A stretch of 64,000 nucleotides of DNA, from the NCBI RefSeq assembly GCF_016909075.1, contig NZ_JAFBFC010000003.1:1-64000 (forward strand), read 5' to 3'. Position 1 is the first letter of the stretch; each line of letters opens with the position of its first letter. The notes below the pieces were generated by a model, which saw only the letters and a list, made by a program, of their open reading frames with translations, did no database searches and was not told the DNA's origin. Shown here piece by piece: positions 1 to 8,492 of this stretch. The translations under genes were made by a program, and so were the position numbers. This stretch comes from Priestia iocasae. Lineage in GTDB: Bacteria > Bacillota > Bacilli > Bacillales > Bacillaceae_H.

Positions 1-2
1 TT

Positions 3-200
3 GTTGCGGTTGCTAAAAACTTTCCTTCTAGTCAGCTTTGTTCAACGTGTGGTCACAAACATCAAGCCGTTAAAAGTCTCACTTTGCGTGAATGGAAATG
101 CCCTTCTTGCACAAGCCATCACCAAAGGGATTTGAACGCAAGTATGAATATTCGTAATGAAGCATTGCGATTAACCGCAGGAACTGCGGGGATAGCCTAA
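3..200 (+). CDS. tnpB: TnpB C-terminal end (IS200/IS605 RNA-guided nuclease), partial
   Basis: The reading frame is open from the window edge to the TAA at 198-200 and gives the last 65 residues of an IS200/IS605 OrfB/TnpB protein. Visible are the zinc-finger pairs CSTC and CPSC and the terminal RuvC segment RDLNASMNI, whose Asp belongs to the catalytic triad. TnpB is a DNA nuclease guided by a right-end-derived RNA and helps maintain the transposon. The N-terminus and any tnpA lie left of the window. No frameshift is seen in this part, so the gene may be intact. Confidence 0.9.
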   Translation, partial: VAVAKNFPSSQLCSTCGHKHQAVKSLTLREWKCPSCTSHHQRDLNASMNIRNEALRLTAGTAGIA

Positions 201-285
201 TCAATAACAAACCGATAGGTTTGTGTTCTTAGGAATCCCCCACTTCAATTAGACCGTGAGGTCAATAAGTGGTGGGTAGTTCAAT
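201..285 (+). mobile_element. IS200/IS605-type right end with probable guide RNA scaffold
   Basis: Directly after the tnpB stop lie two stem-loops: ACAAACC/GGTTTGT near 206-222, and a larger one with outer arms CCACTT/AAGTGG enclosing GACC-GTGA-GGTC (about 240-273). The segment ends in GGTGGGTAGTTCAATG. In this family the 3' part of tnpB and the right end form the omega/reRNA scaffold, and the host bases just past the end act as guide. By that rule the guide would begin near 285. The exact end is inferred, not measured. Confidence 0.65.
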
Positions 286-448
286 GAACATCATTCGACA
301 AAGACATGTGAAATCCTTTTGACCAATTGTGAACATAGTTTGTTATTCTGCTTTTGCTACAGGGGTTAAATTTTGTAAAATAGACGCCTAAAAAGAATAA
401 GAAAAAAATGCCCCCCCAAGAGATCATGATTTACTCGTCAACCCACCA

Positions 449-1036
449 CTAGTTATCGATACTAAAACCATACAACTCAATGAATGCTCCAGTAACAATA
501 ACCCAGCCTCCAACAAATAAAAGGATTTTACCTGTCTCTTCCTGTTCATTAATTCGCGACACATGTCCTGATGATTCAATGGCTGAACCAACAGCGATGA
601 GCTCATTTCCTAATACTTCAATTCGCCCTCTTCTTGTTGGCCTTGCGGATAATCCAACTACTTCAAACGCTGCACCTACAGACTGAACCCCACTTCCTAA
701 CGCATTTAAAGGTATTCCTTCTTCCTCATTCTCTTGTATTTCTAAGTTCGTCGCAAATGCATTGGTTGTATTGCCAACAGCTTGTATCCAACAACCAGCA
801 ATCGTATAAAGGTCAGGCTGAAATCGCTCTTTTTCAAACTGCTTCGTTCGTCCAATCGCTTGAACGGCATTGCCCACTGCTTCCACACTATTCCCTTCAA
901 CAACGAGAACTCTGCCTTTTTCATCATTAAAAAAGGTATCTCGCGTTTGTCCAATTGCAGCAATGACCGTTCCAAGCGCAAGGAGTAATGCACCTGATAA
1001 AATAATTTCTTCTTCCTGTTGTTGTGTATGTTCCAT
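449..1036 (-). CDS. Repetitive small protein, DUF6944-like
   Basis: This 195-residue protein is built from about four copies of a degenerate unit of the form 'LG..(I/V)xAVGxAIxxxG', at roughly residues 15-40, 48-68, 78-95 and 110-175, separated by charged stretches. No signal peptide is evident; the repeats are hydrophobic with many small residues and could associate with membrane or self-assemble. A GGTGGGG ribosome site precedes the ATG. I recall similar Bacillus proteins filed as DUF6944 'repetitive protein', from memory only. Function unknown. It is monocistronic, facing the IS right end. Confidence 0.7.
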   Translation of the reverse strand: MEHTQQQEEEIILSGALLLALGTVIAAIGQTRDTFFNDEKGRVLVVEGNSVEAVGNAVQAIGRTKQFEKERFQPDLYTIAGCWIQAVGNTTNAFATNLEIQENEEEGIPLNALGSGVQSVGAAFEVVGLSARPTRRGRIEVLGNELIAVGSAIESSGHVSRINEQEETGKILLFVGGWVIVTGAFIELYGFSIDN

Positions 1037-1198
1037 GTTATCCCCACCCGTTCATGTCAGCATATGTTAGTTTATTCAGTAGCGATGAGATGTGAACATT
1101 TGAACGGGTGTAACTTTTCTGCTATTTGCTCATTCATTCTTAGCAAAGACTTTCTACTGTGAACCTTTTCGTAAAACTTCACTATTTTCTACAGATAC

Positions 1199-1714
1199 TT
1201 ACGACTTAACATGTTGAATACCTTCACGTTCTAACAATAATTGTTTCATTGCAATTCCTCCACGGTACCCGGTTATTGCCCCATTCTTTCCAATAACGCG
1301 ATGACATGGAATGGTAATCATAACTGGGTTTGCACCAATAGCGGTTCCGACTGCGCGAACCGCTGAAGGTCGCCCAATTCGTTTAGCAATATCAGAGTAT
1401 GAGCATGTTTTCCCATATGGAATTTGCTTTAATGCTTCCCACACTTCTTGTTGAAAAGCCGTACCAGTCACATCAACGGGTAGAGAGAACACGCTTCTTG
1501 TTCCTTCTATATATTCTTGTAGCTCTTTTACATACGGCTGAAGGGCCTGTTCATTTTCTTCAAATGTCGCGTCTTTAAATTTCTTTGCAACGGAAGCGAT
1601 AAATTCGTCTCGTTCTTGTACCGGTGAACCGACATAGCAAAGCCCTTTCTCTGTTTTGGCAAGATGGAACGTTAATTTCTCTGTTTTTAAGATGCCCCAT
1701 TGAATTGTCGTCAT
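1199..1714 (-). CDS. ogt: Methylated-DNA--protein-cysteine methyltransferase
   Basis: Suicide DNA-repair enzyme that moves the alkyl group of O6-alkylguanine to its own cysteine. The hallmark PCHRVIG carries the acceptor Cys (about residue 137) and GYRGG follows; an N-terminal ribonuclease-like domain precedes. At 171 residues it matches Ogt/AdaB size. An upstream in-frame GTG at 1726 exists, but GGAG lies 6-7 bases before the ATG at 1714, which I prefer. It is single, with no Ada regulatory domain attached, so expression is probably constitutive. Confidence 0.93.
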   Translation of the reverse strand: MTTIQWGILKTEKLTFHLAKTEKGLCYVGSPVQERDEFIASVAKKFKDATFEENEQALQPYVKELQEYIEGTRSVFSLPVDVTGTAFQQEVWEALKQIPYGKTCSYSDIAKRIGRPSAVRAVGTAIGANPVMITIPCHRVIGKNGAITGYRGGIAMKQLLLEREGIQHVKS

Positions 1715-1861
1715 TAGTCTCTCCACTCCCTTGTTTATATGTTTGTAAGCTTAACGGTTAACATTCATTTGACATAGGTTCTTGTCTTATACATGTCTAC
1801 TAATTTCCACATATAGTATACTAGATAATAGAGTGAACTTAAATAACAAAGGAGACTTAAC

Positions 1862-2479
1862 ATGAGTGATCAATGGTTAGAATGGGCGAAGCGAATTCAA
1901 TCCATTTCGCAAGCTGGACTAACGTTTTCAAAAGATGTGTTTGATATTGAACGTTACGAAGAGCTCCAAAAGTTGAGTGCTGAAATTATCGCTTCCTATA
2001 CAAATACTGAAATGAATCACATTATCGATCTGTTCAAACAAGAAAAAGGTTACCAAACACCAAAAGTAGATGTACGAGGCGTTGTTTTTAAAGATGGAAA
2101 GCTTTTATTAGTCAAAGAAAAGCATGACGACAAATGGGCATTACCTGGAGGCTTTTGTGAAGTAGGACTGTCTCCTCGTGAAAATGCGGTCAAAGAAATA
2201 AAAGAAGAAGCTGGGTACGACGTCACCGCAACAAAACTATTAGCCGTACTCGATATGAACAAGCATCCTCATCCACCGCAGCCGTATCATTATTATAAGC
2301 TGTTTATTCAATGTGACATTGTTGGGGGTGAAGCACTCATCGGAACTGAAACGAGTGATGTGAACTTCTTCTCAGAAACAAACCTTCCTGCTCTTTCAAC
2401 ATCACGAAATACCCTCTCTCAACTTCAGATGCTGTTTGAATATGAACGAAATGCTAATAAACCTATCACAATCGACTAA
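1862..2479 (+). CDS. NUDIX hydrolase with NUDIX_N domain (YjhB-like)
   Basis: A 205-residue NUDIX hydrolase. Residues 1-60 match the helical NUDIX_N domain (starting MSDQWLEWAKRIQ), and the catalytic box runs from GGFCEVG through REN to EIKEEAGY at about 97-118 with the expected metal-binding glutamates. The architecture is that of B. subtilis YjhB, a putative ADP-ribose or nucleotide-sugar pyrophosphatase; the substrate cannot be read from sequence. A GGAG site precedes the ATG. It is convergent with the protease gene and ends at a shared terminator. Confidence 0.88.
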   Translation: MSDQWLEWAKRIQSISQAGLTFSKDVFDIERYEELQKLSAEIIASYTNTEMNHIIDLFKQEKGYQTPKVDVRGVVFKDGKLLLVKEKHDDKWALPGGFCEVGLSPRENAVKEIKEEAGYDVTATKLLAVLDMNKHPHPPQPYHYYKLFIQCDIVGGEALIGTETSDVNFFSETNLPALSTSRNTLSQLQMLFEYERNANKPITID

Positions 2480-2484
2480 AACAT

Positions 2485-2528
2485 AAAAACGAGAAGTGCT
2501 ACCATGAATGTAGCGCTTCTCGTTTTTT
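2485..2528. terminator. Bidirectional intrinsic terminator
   Basis: A stem of about 15 bp (ACGAGAAGTGCTAC with GTAGCGCTTCTCGT, one G-U pair) with A-run before and T-run after serves the convergent NUDIX and protease genes. Confidence 0.9.
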
Positions 2529-2543
2529 AGCTTTGTTCACTCA

Positions 2544-3794
2544 TTATTTTACAGTCGGGAAACCAAATCCTGATGCGTAGTCGTCACCAGCTGATGCACC
2601 ACTTCCACCTAAAATATCGTTGCTTTTTGCACGGTTTTGAAGTTCAGTACGAAGTTGGTTCGAAGTTAAGTTTGGATTTGATGCCCAAATTTTTGCCGCT
2701 AAGCCTGATACGTGTGGAGTTGCCATGGATGTTCCGCTAATTGTATTATAGGATCCGTCAAACCATGTTGATTCAATCGCACGTCCTGGAGCGGATACTT
2801 CCACATCACGCTCTTGAATGACATAGTCTCCATCTGTTGCAGATGTACCACGAGATGAGAAGTCTGCAACACGATATGTACCGTTTTCTTGAACGTTCTC
2901 TAACGCCGCTACCGCTACAGCATCTGCTAATGCACCTGGATAGCCGATTGTATTTTCACCTGGTCCTTCGTTTCCAGCAGCAGCAACGACAAGTACCCCT
3001 TTATTCTTCGCATACGTTACTGCATCAGAAATCAATGTATTTTTCGAAGCAGAACCTAATGACATGGAGATAACCGTTTTTTGCCCTAAACGCGTTGCTT
3101 CGTCGGCTGCGTGGCGAATTGCATTGGCAATATCATCCGAATACCCTGATCCACGGTCGCCTAGTACTTTATATGCCCACAGCTTTGCTTCAGGCGCAAC
3201 ACCGTAAATACCTTGTCCATCAGATCCACCGTTCGCTAATACCGTTCCCGCTACATGGGTACCGTGACCATTTTTATCGCTACACGAGTTGTCAACGAGT
3301 GGTGATTTTCGTTGTGTAAAGTCTTTACACTGTTGTGATGTACCCGCTAAGTCTGGATGTGCAATGTTAACACCTGTATCAAGAACCGCTACTGCTACTC
3401 CACTACCACCTGATGTTGTAGCGATTGATTTATTTTGATACATTGCTTCGATTCCCCAAGGTGTTTGGTCACTCGGTATTGTACGAGTGGTTGTACCCCC
3501 TCCTGGCTTTGCAGCCGTTGTTACTTTGTCTACAAGCTCCACTTTCAAGTTTTTATTTTTTTGAAGCGCTTCGAATTGTTTTTGATTCATTTCAGTTGTG
3601 AATCCTTTTTTACCAAAATCCCAACGTACGTTGTAGTTTGCTTTTGCGCTTTGAGCTGCGTTTTCGTTTGTTGAACTAATGAATACGCGCACCGTTTTCC
3701 CTTCATCTACTTGAGCAACAGCCGATGATGTATACATTGGCATCGTAAGCATCGCTCCCATTACTAAACTACTAACTACTTTTAATTTCTTCAT
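2544..3794 (-). CDS. Secreted subtilisin-family serine protease (S8)
   Basis: Extracellular serine endopeptidase of 416 residues. A signal peptide (1 to about 28, ending SSAVAQ) is followed by an I9 propeptide/inhibitor domain (33-92), a Gly/Thr linker (95-105) and the S8 catalytic domain. The triad is Asp139 (AVLDTG), His180 (HGTHVAG) and Ser356 (GTSMATP), with oxyanion Asn275 (AAGNEG). Cys156 and Cys171 could form a disulfide, as recalled for TA39/TA41-type subtilisins. Length is normal and nothing is broken. A GAGGGGG ribosome site precedes the ATG. It is monocistronic with a terminator downstream. Confidence 0.95.
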   Translation of the reverse strand: MKKLKVVSSLVMGAMLTMPMYTSSAVAQVDEGKTVRVFISSTNENAAQSAKANYNVRWDFGKKGFTTEMNQKQFEALQKNKNLKVELVDKVTTAAKPGGGTTTRTIPSDQTPWGIEAMYQNKSIATTSGGSGVAVAVLDTGVNIAHPDLAGTSQQCKDFTQRKSPLVDNSCSDKNGHGTHVAGTVLANGGSDGQGIYGVAPEAKLWAYKVLGDRGSGYSDDIANAIRHAADEATRLGQKTVISMSLGSASKNTLISDAVTYAKNKGVLVVAAAGNEGPGENTIGYPGALADAVAVAALENVQENGTYRVADFSSRGTSATDGDYVIQERDVEVSAPGRAIESTWFDGSYNTISGTSMATPHVSGLAAKIWASNPNLTSNQLRTELQNRAKSNDILGGSGASAGDDYASGFGFPTVK

Positions 3795-4003
3795 CTCATT
3801 TCCCCCTCTTTAAATTATTTAAAAAATCAAAAAATTAAGATTGTAATCCATCTTATCATAGAGAACGAACGTTATGTATTGAGAAACAAAGAGATTTTAG
3901 TAGTTTAATAGATTCTTAAATGGCGTTTAACAAAGAAAACTCATCGTTCTTTCTGACTATAAGCAAATGAAATGAGCGGTTCAATAAGCAGGGAGTGTTC
4001 TCT

Positions 4004-4495
4004 CTACTTATTGATTTTATAGATGGTTTGCTTTGCTCCAAACCGTTCTAACGTGTCACTGACTGTCATCCCGACTCGTTCAAGCAAGCGGCATGATGCT
4101 TCATTTGCTGATTGTGTTTCTGCTACGAGATAAGGTTCATTGCGTTCGGTGAAAGCATACTGAATAACCGCTTTGACAACCTCTTTTGCATAGCCTTTTC
4201 CCCATGAACTCGGCAAAAACTGATATGAGACTTCCGTGCTTTTCCCGTCGTGATGCGTATCTAATGAAATAATGCCAATTGCTTCGTTTGTTTCTTTTAC
4301 TCGAATGACTTGAATATATCCATCATTTGCTTTCGCAACGATCTGTGGAAATAGTTGTTCAATTACTTCTTCAGCTACTACTCCCCCTAAATAAGCTCGC
4401 ACTTGTTCACTCGTATAAAGGGCTTTCGCAAGCTCGTAATCTTCTACTTGTATCGGCGTTACTACACATCGCTCTGTTTGAAGCATATCATTCAT
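4004..4495 (-). CDS. GNAT family N-acetyltransferase
   Basis: A 163-residue GNAT protein of the RimJ/RimL-like branch (begins MNDMLQTERCVVTPI). The acetyl-CoA loop is seen as LPSSWGKGYAKE at about 92-103, followed by the segment ANEASCRLLERVGM near the C-terminus. Substrate unknown. The ribosome site is weak (AGAGG 4-5 bases from the ATG); Met4 is an alternative start. It lies 11 bp downstream of the SRPBCC gene on the same strand and is probably co-transcribed with it and the phosphatase gene. Confidence 0.87.
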   Translation of the reverse strand: MNDMLQTERCVVTPIQVEDYELAKALYTSEQVRAYLGGVVAEEVIEQLFPQIVAKANDGYIQVIRVKETNEAIGIISLDTHHDGKSTEVSYQFLPSSWGKGYAKEVVKAVIQYAFTERNEPYLVAETQSANEASCRLLERVGMTVSDTLERFGAKQTIYKINK

Positions 4496-4506
4496 CCTCT
4501 GTAAAT

Positions 4507-4956
4507 TTAGTAGAGTGACTCTAAGTACTCTTTTAGCGATTCAAATTGCTCCATGTAAATCCCTTTTGTAATCCAGCCGAATAGTTTGATCATGATTTTA
4601 TAATAGAAATTACTTGGCTCCACTTCAAAATCCAATACTACTCGTGTGCGATTTGCAGCTAATGGCTCACATACGTAGGTCGCTGTACTAATCCCTTCTT
4701 TTGTCACGGATTGTACAGTCGTGCGATAAGGCGCTTCATATTCAAGCAAAACGGCTTCAAACGCGTATTCTTTCTTTCCTACTTTCGTGATGCTCGTGTA
4801 TTTCGTACCTGGCTTATATGTGTAGCGATCTTCTTCTGACTCATAGCGATTTTCAACAAAAATACTGTTCCATTCTTTTATTTGATCATCTTCATTGATA
4901 GCTGCAAATACGTCCTCTTGTGATGCATTTATGACCATTTCAATTGTATATTTCAA
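4507..4956 (-). CDS. SRPBCC (START/Bet v1-like) family protein
   Basis: A 149-residue single-domain protein with the SRPBCC pattern: strand MKYTIEMVINAS, helix QEDVFAAINEDDQIKEW, seven further strands and a long C-terminal helix. Such proteins bind hydrophobic ligands, but none is predicted here. The start is a TTG 7 bases after AGGAG. It is the middle gene of a compact minus-strand trio (phosphatase, SRPBCC, GNAT) with short gaps, suggesting one operon. Confidence 0.82.
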   Translation of the reverse strand: MKYTIEMVINASQEDVFAAINEDDQIKEWNSIFVENRYESEEDRYTYKPGTKYTSITKVGKKEYAFEAVLLEYEAPYRTTVQSVTKEGISTATYVCEPLAANRTRVVLDFEVEPSNFYYKIMIKLFGWITKGIYMEQFESLKEYLESLY

Positions 4957-4991
4957 CCTATTTCTCCTCTTTCTACCATTATCTGAAAAGA

Positions 4992-5579
4992 TTATAGCAC
5001 GCGTTCAGTTTCTATGACTCTATTTTCCAAAAAATAAGTCGTACAACTCCAATGTTTTTTATCACTTCGTTTCTTCCCTTCCCATCCGTGTTTTCGCAAC
5101 TCATTTGCAATAAGCTGATTGAAAAAGCCATGTCCAATTAAAGCAACGGATTCATGCTTTTTCGCATAGTCCATTAACACCTGACTTGCTTTCTTCGCTC
5201 GTCTTTTCGCATGACGATACGATTCACAATTTTTTGAGTATCCAGCAAACCACAAGCATCGAAACACGATTGCCCACACGCTCGGATTCATAGGAGGAGA
5301 CAAAATAGAAAGCTCTGGTAGTTCCACTTCACGAAACAAGGCGTTCTCAAGGGATGTCTCAATCCCTAAAAGAGACGCTGAATGTTTCGCTCTTTTTAAA
5401 TCACTTGTTACAACAAGCTTAGCTTCCATTACTCGTTGTAACGTTTCACTTGGATATTCCTCCTCTTCCTCTACGCCACCTTGATCGTACCCTCGCACCC
5501 AATCACTAAATTGGTTACTAGAAAGAGGTCTCATTTCGTTGTAGCTAGACCTTCCATGCCGAATCAATGAAATCTGCAT
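4992..5579 (-). CDS. Histidine phosphatase family protein
   Basis: A 195-residue phosphoglycerate-mutase-like phosphatase. The catalytic LIRHGRSSYNE is at residues 5-15 and the second catalytic histidine is in ALIGHGFFNQL near residue 150. Between them lies a lineage-specific insert rich in Glu and basic residues. The family removes phosphate through a phosphohistidine; the substrate here is unknown. A GGAAGG element precedes the ATG. It is divergent from the DeoR regulator gene with 121 bp between. Confidence 0.85.
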   Translation of the reverse strand: MQISLIRHGRSSYNEMRPLSSNQFSDWVRGYDQGGVEEEEEYPSETLQRVMEAKLVVTSDLKRAKHSASLLGIETSLENALFREVELPELSILSPPMNPSVWAIVFRCLWFAGYSKNCESYRHAKRRAKKASQVLMDYAKKHESVALIGHGFFNQLIANELRKHGWEGKKRSDKKHWSCTTYFLENRVIETERVL

Positions 5580-5700
5580 AACTCCTTCCCCCTCTCCTTA
5601 AATTTACCATCCATTCATGTAACAGGATGATTTCACTTAAAAAAACTTATTTAAACTTAAAATATTTGCACAAAACAATAACATTAACTTATAATTACTT

Positions 5701-6513
5701 ATGAATAATTCAATAGTAAGTGTGGTGAACACATTGTATCAAGATGAACGACTTCTTTTCATTTTAGATTTTTTAACGAAGCATCGACGCATTACGGTCG
5801 ATCAAATTTGCTCATTCTATGACGTGTCTCGAGATACAGCCAGACGAGATCTCGTCAAGCTTGAAGAACAAAAAAAGATTATCCGTACACGTGGAGGGGC
5901 TTTGTTACCCGCTGCGCACAATGAAGTTAAAGGCTACCAAACTCGGCTTCAAACCGCTTCTACTGAAAAGAAACAAATTGGTCAAAAAGCAGCTTCTCTT
6001 ATCCAACATGACGATCGCATCATTTTAGATTCATCTACAACCGTGCAAGCATGTGCGGAGCTGATGGAAGATGAGCCTTGTACCGTTATTACAAACTCTA
6101 TTTATCAAGCCGACATTTTATCATCAAAGAACAAAATCCGTATTCAACTGTTAGGTGGAGAGCTTGAAAAGGATCATCGCTTTTTATACGGCGAATCAGT
6201 GATTGAACGCCTTAGTCATTATCATGTAGACAAATTGTTTTTAGGGGTTGTGGGGATATCTGAAAATGGGTTAACCATCGCACACGAAGAAGATGGCATG
6301 GTCAAGCGAAAAATGATCAAACAAGCCAAACAAGTCATTGTATTAGCCGATTATACAAAATTAGGTGTGACAGACTTCTATCGCTTTGCATCGTTAGAAG
6401 ACATTGATTTATTAATTACCGATCAAACACCACCAAAAAAGTTTCGCAATCTCTTAAACAAACATTCCGTTGATTTGTTGATTGCGAATGACGACATCGA
6501 GGAGGACGATTAA
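5701..6513 (+). CDS. DeoR/GlpR family transcriptional regulator
   Basis: A 270-residue sugar-phosphate-responsive repressor. The DeoR-type winged helix is at about residues 20-70 (DVSRDTARRDLVKLEE as recognition part) and the DeoRC effector domain at 85-250. It is followed after one base by a HAD phosphatase gene, a common DeoR partner; the regulator probably controls that gene and itself. No clear ribosome site precedes the ATG at 5701; GTG codons at 5722 and 5725 are alternative starts. Confidence 0.9.
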   Translation: MNNSIVSVVNTLYQDERLLFILDFLTKHRRITVDQICSFYDVSRDTARRDLVKLEEQKKIIRTRGGALLPAAHNEVKGYQTRLQTASTEKKQIGQKAASLIQHDDRIILDSSTTVQACAELMEDEPCTVITNSIYQADILSSKNKIRIQLLGGELEKDHRFLYGESVIERLSHYHVDKLFLGVVGISENGLTIAHEEDGMVKRKMIKQAKQVIVLADYTKLGVTDFYRFASLEDIDLLITDQTPPKKFRNLLNKHSVDLLIANDDIEEDD

Positions 6514-6514
6514 G

Positions 6515-7381
6515 ATGACAACCAAATTAATCGCAATTGATTTAGATGGAACACTATTAAATAACCAAAATGAAATTAGTGCTGAAAATTTACAAGCGAT
6601 GAAAGAAGCGCAAGCACAAGGTGTTGAAGTTGTTGTGGCGACAGGCCGAGCAGCGTTTGACGTGAAAAAGATTTTTGAGCAAACCGATATCAACACGTGG
6701 ATCATTGCCGCCAACGGAGCAACCATTCATCAGCCAAATGGTGAACCATATTTATCGGTTCCAATGAAAAAATCAGATGCCCTTGATAGTTTAAAATGGC
6801 TAGAAGAAAACGGCTATTATTACGAGGTATTTAGTGAAGAAGCCATTTACACTCCTCAAAATGGTAGAGAGCTCATTGCAATTGAAATGGATCGTTTAAA
6901 GAGTGCAAATCCAGAGCTTGATTTAGCTCCGTTACGCCTTGCCGCCTCTAAGCAATTTAGTCAATCAGGCTTTGCTTTTATCCCTTCTTATAAAGAGCTT
7001 GAGGACGAGGCGTTATCGATTTATAACATCTTAGCCTTTTCATTTGATGACGAAAAACTGACAAGAGGATGGAATCGCTTTAAAGACCGCGAAGACTTAA
7101 CGCTTGTTACATCTGCGCATCATAACTTTGAGCTTGAACATAAGGACGCTTCAAAAGGAAATGCATTAAAGCGACTAGCGTCACAATTAAGGATCCCCCT
7201 AGACGAAACGGCTGCGATTGGCGACAGCATGAATGATTACTCGATGATTTCCATTGCTAAAACAGGAATCGCAATGGGCAATGCACGTCAAGAAATTAAA
7301 GACATTGCCACGTTCATTACGAAAGAAAACGACGAGCACGGTGTGGCACATGCCATTTATCGATTGTTAGAAGAAAAATAA
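6515..7381 (+). CDS. Cof-type HAD-IIB phosphatase
   Basis: A cytosolic phosphatase of 288 residues in the Cof/YkrA group. Motif I is DLDGTLL near the N-terminus with nucleophile Asp, motif II the Thr of VVATGR, and motif IV GDSMNDYSM near residue 235; a C2-type cap domain lies between. The ATG at 6515 has AGGAGG nine bases upstream, so a longer open frame reaching back into the DeoR gene is rejected. The deoR stop is immediately upstream, giving a two-gene operon. Likely substrates are sugar phosphates, inferred from the family. Confidence 0.92.
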   Translation: MTTKLIAIDLDGTLLNNQNEISAENLQAMKEAQAQGVEVVVATGRAAFDVKKIFEQTDINTWIIAANGATIHQPNGEPYLSVPMKKSDALDSLKWLEENGYYYEVFSEEAIYTPQNGRELIAIEMDRLKSANPELDLAPLRLAASKQFSQSGFAFIPSYKELEDEALSIYNILAFSFDDEKLTRGWNRFKDREDLTLVTSAHHNFELEHKDASKGNALKRLASQLRIPLDETAAIGDSMNDYSMISIAKTGIAMGNARQEIKDIATFITKENDEHGVAHAIYRLLEEK

Positions 7382-7390
7382 GAAAAAGGG

Positions 7391-7430
7391 CTGAGACAAA
7401 GAGGCAAAGAACACCCCTGTTTGGCTCAGC
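7391..7430. repeat. GCTGAG..CAAA hairpin, copy 1
   Basis: Arms GGCTGAGACAAA and TTTGGCTCAGC pair except for one A/G mismatch. It follows the HAD stop and may terminate that transcript, but no good T-run follows on the plus strand. The same arms recur at 17243-17281. Confidence 0.6.
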
Positions 7431-7674
7431 TCATTCTAAAACACTTCTTCATACGTTTTTCTGTCAACTCAATTAGAAATCACCTTAAACATGCCTGTCA
7501 TAGTGGGTGTCGTATTTGTCAAAACTTCATAGTTCCCCATTATGTTTCACCTCTTATCGTCATTTCACGTTCATAAGCTTGGCTCAGTTATGCATGAAGT
7601 ACTGTAACCTCTTCTTTCAAAAACTTCCCTTTATGCGAACAAACGCTTGTGTATATCTTAACTTGAACTCCCCC

Positions 7675-7710
7675 CCACTTCAATCCAATGAATTGAATGG
7701 ATTGAAGTGG
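7675..7710. repeat. IS605-like palindrome
   Basis: Perfect 13-bp arms CCACTTCAATCCA and TGGATTGAAGTGG around a 10-base loop, preceded by a C-run. It shares CCCCCACTTCAAT with the tnpB-linked right end at 236-248, suggesting a solo end or decayed derivative of the same element type. Confidence 0.55.
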
Positions 7711-7914
7711 AGTCTTCTCACTTGTTTATGATAAAACCCCTTTGTATTAAGAAAGAGAAGAGTGTATTTGTTTCTTTTTTTACGATGAAGTTTGTATGAT
7801 AAGTCTTGTATGAAAGAGAAGAAAGACAAAGAATTAAGCACGAAACTGATAGTGTGTAGAAAAAATTACACAAATTCTAGAAAAATAAGCTGTTTTTGAA
7901 GGAAGAGGACAACC

Positions 7915-8330
7915 TTGACGACGAAGATATATATAGCGTTATTTTCATTAGCAATTAGCGCGTTTGCGATTGGTACAACAGAGTTTGTCATTGTTGGGCT
8001 CTTGCAAACCGTTGCTTCTGATTTATTAATTTCTGTCACGAAAGCAGGCACATTAATTTCAGGCTATGGAGCTGCATGAGCAATTGGTACCCCAATTTTC
8101 ACGTTTTTAACAAGCAGCATTCCGAAGAAAGGATTGCTATTAGCGCCAATTTCCATTTTTTCTAGGAAATGGGCTGTTGGCAATCTCGAGGTTCTATAAC
8201 ATTTTATTGCTACCACGAATCATTACAGCAGTTGCAATGGGAAACGTGATTGGTGCCTTTACGGCATTTCTTGCATGTATTCTTGCTGTCATCAACTATC
8301 ATTTGATAAAAAACAACACTTATTTTAAGG
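7915..8330 (+). pseudogene. MFS transporter remnant (DHA1 type)
   Basis: From a TTG at 7915 the frame reads as the start of a DHA1-type drug/sugar efflux carrier (ALFSLAISAFAIGTTEFV), then meets an in-frame TGA just after the GYGAA segment (near 8080). Homology resumes (IGTPIFTFLTSS), shifts frame near 8170-8200 and continues as IITAVAMGNVIGAF to about 8310. About a third of a normal 390-residue carrier remains. The gene is dead through a stop, a frameshift and deletions. Confidence 0.8.
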
Positions 8331-8342
8331 GAGAGATGGAAG

Positions 8343-8492
8343 ATGAGTACGATTCAATTAGAGCAAATAGAACACAATATCGAATTTATTACATTTACAA
8401 ACGAAGATTCCTTAACACTCGGCTTACTTTTAGTGGACTATGCAGTAGAATGTTCAAAACACTTTTTAGAACAAAAAGGACTCGTCGAATGA
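8343..8492 (+). pseudogene. UPF0303/heme-degrading-domain N-terminal fragment
   Basis: A 49-codon frame starting at an ATG after GGGAGAG. The segment FITFTNEDSLTLGLLLVDYA resembles the N-terminus of the roughly 160-residue UPF0303 family, recognised from memory and with moderate certainty. It stops at TGA overlapping the next start as ATGA. The missing two thirds imply an internal deletion that joined it to the following gene. It might be a translated leader for that gene. Confidence 0.5.

Larger units (their letters stand above)
7382..7914. other. Intergenic region with two stem-loop elements
   Basis: No credible gene is seen here. It holds a GCTGAG/CTCAGC hairpin at 7391-7430 and an IS605-like palindrome at 7675-7710, listed separately. 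The stretch 7440-7660 and the A/T-rich part before 7915 show only short open frames without ribosome sites. Confidence 0.6.
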
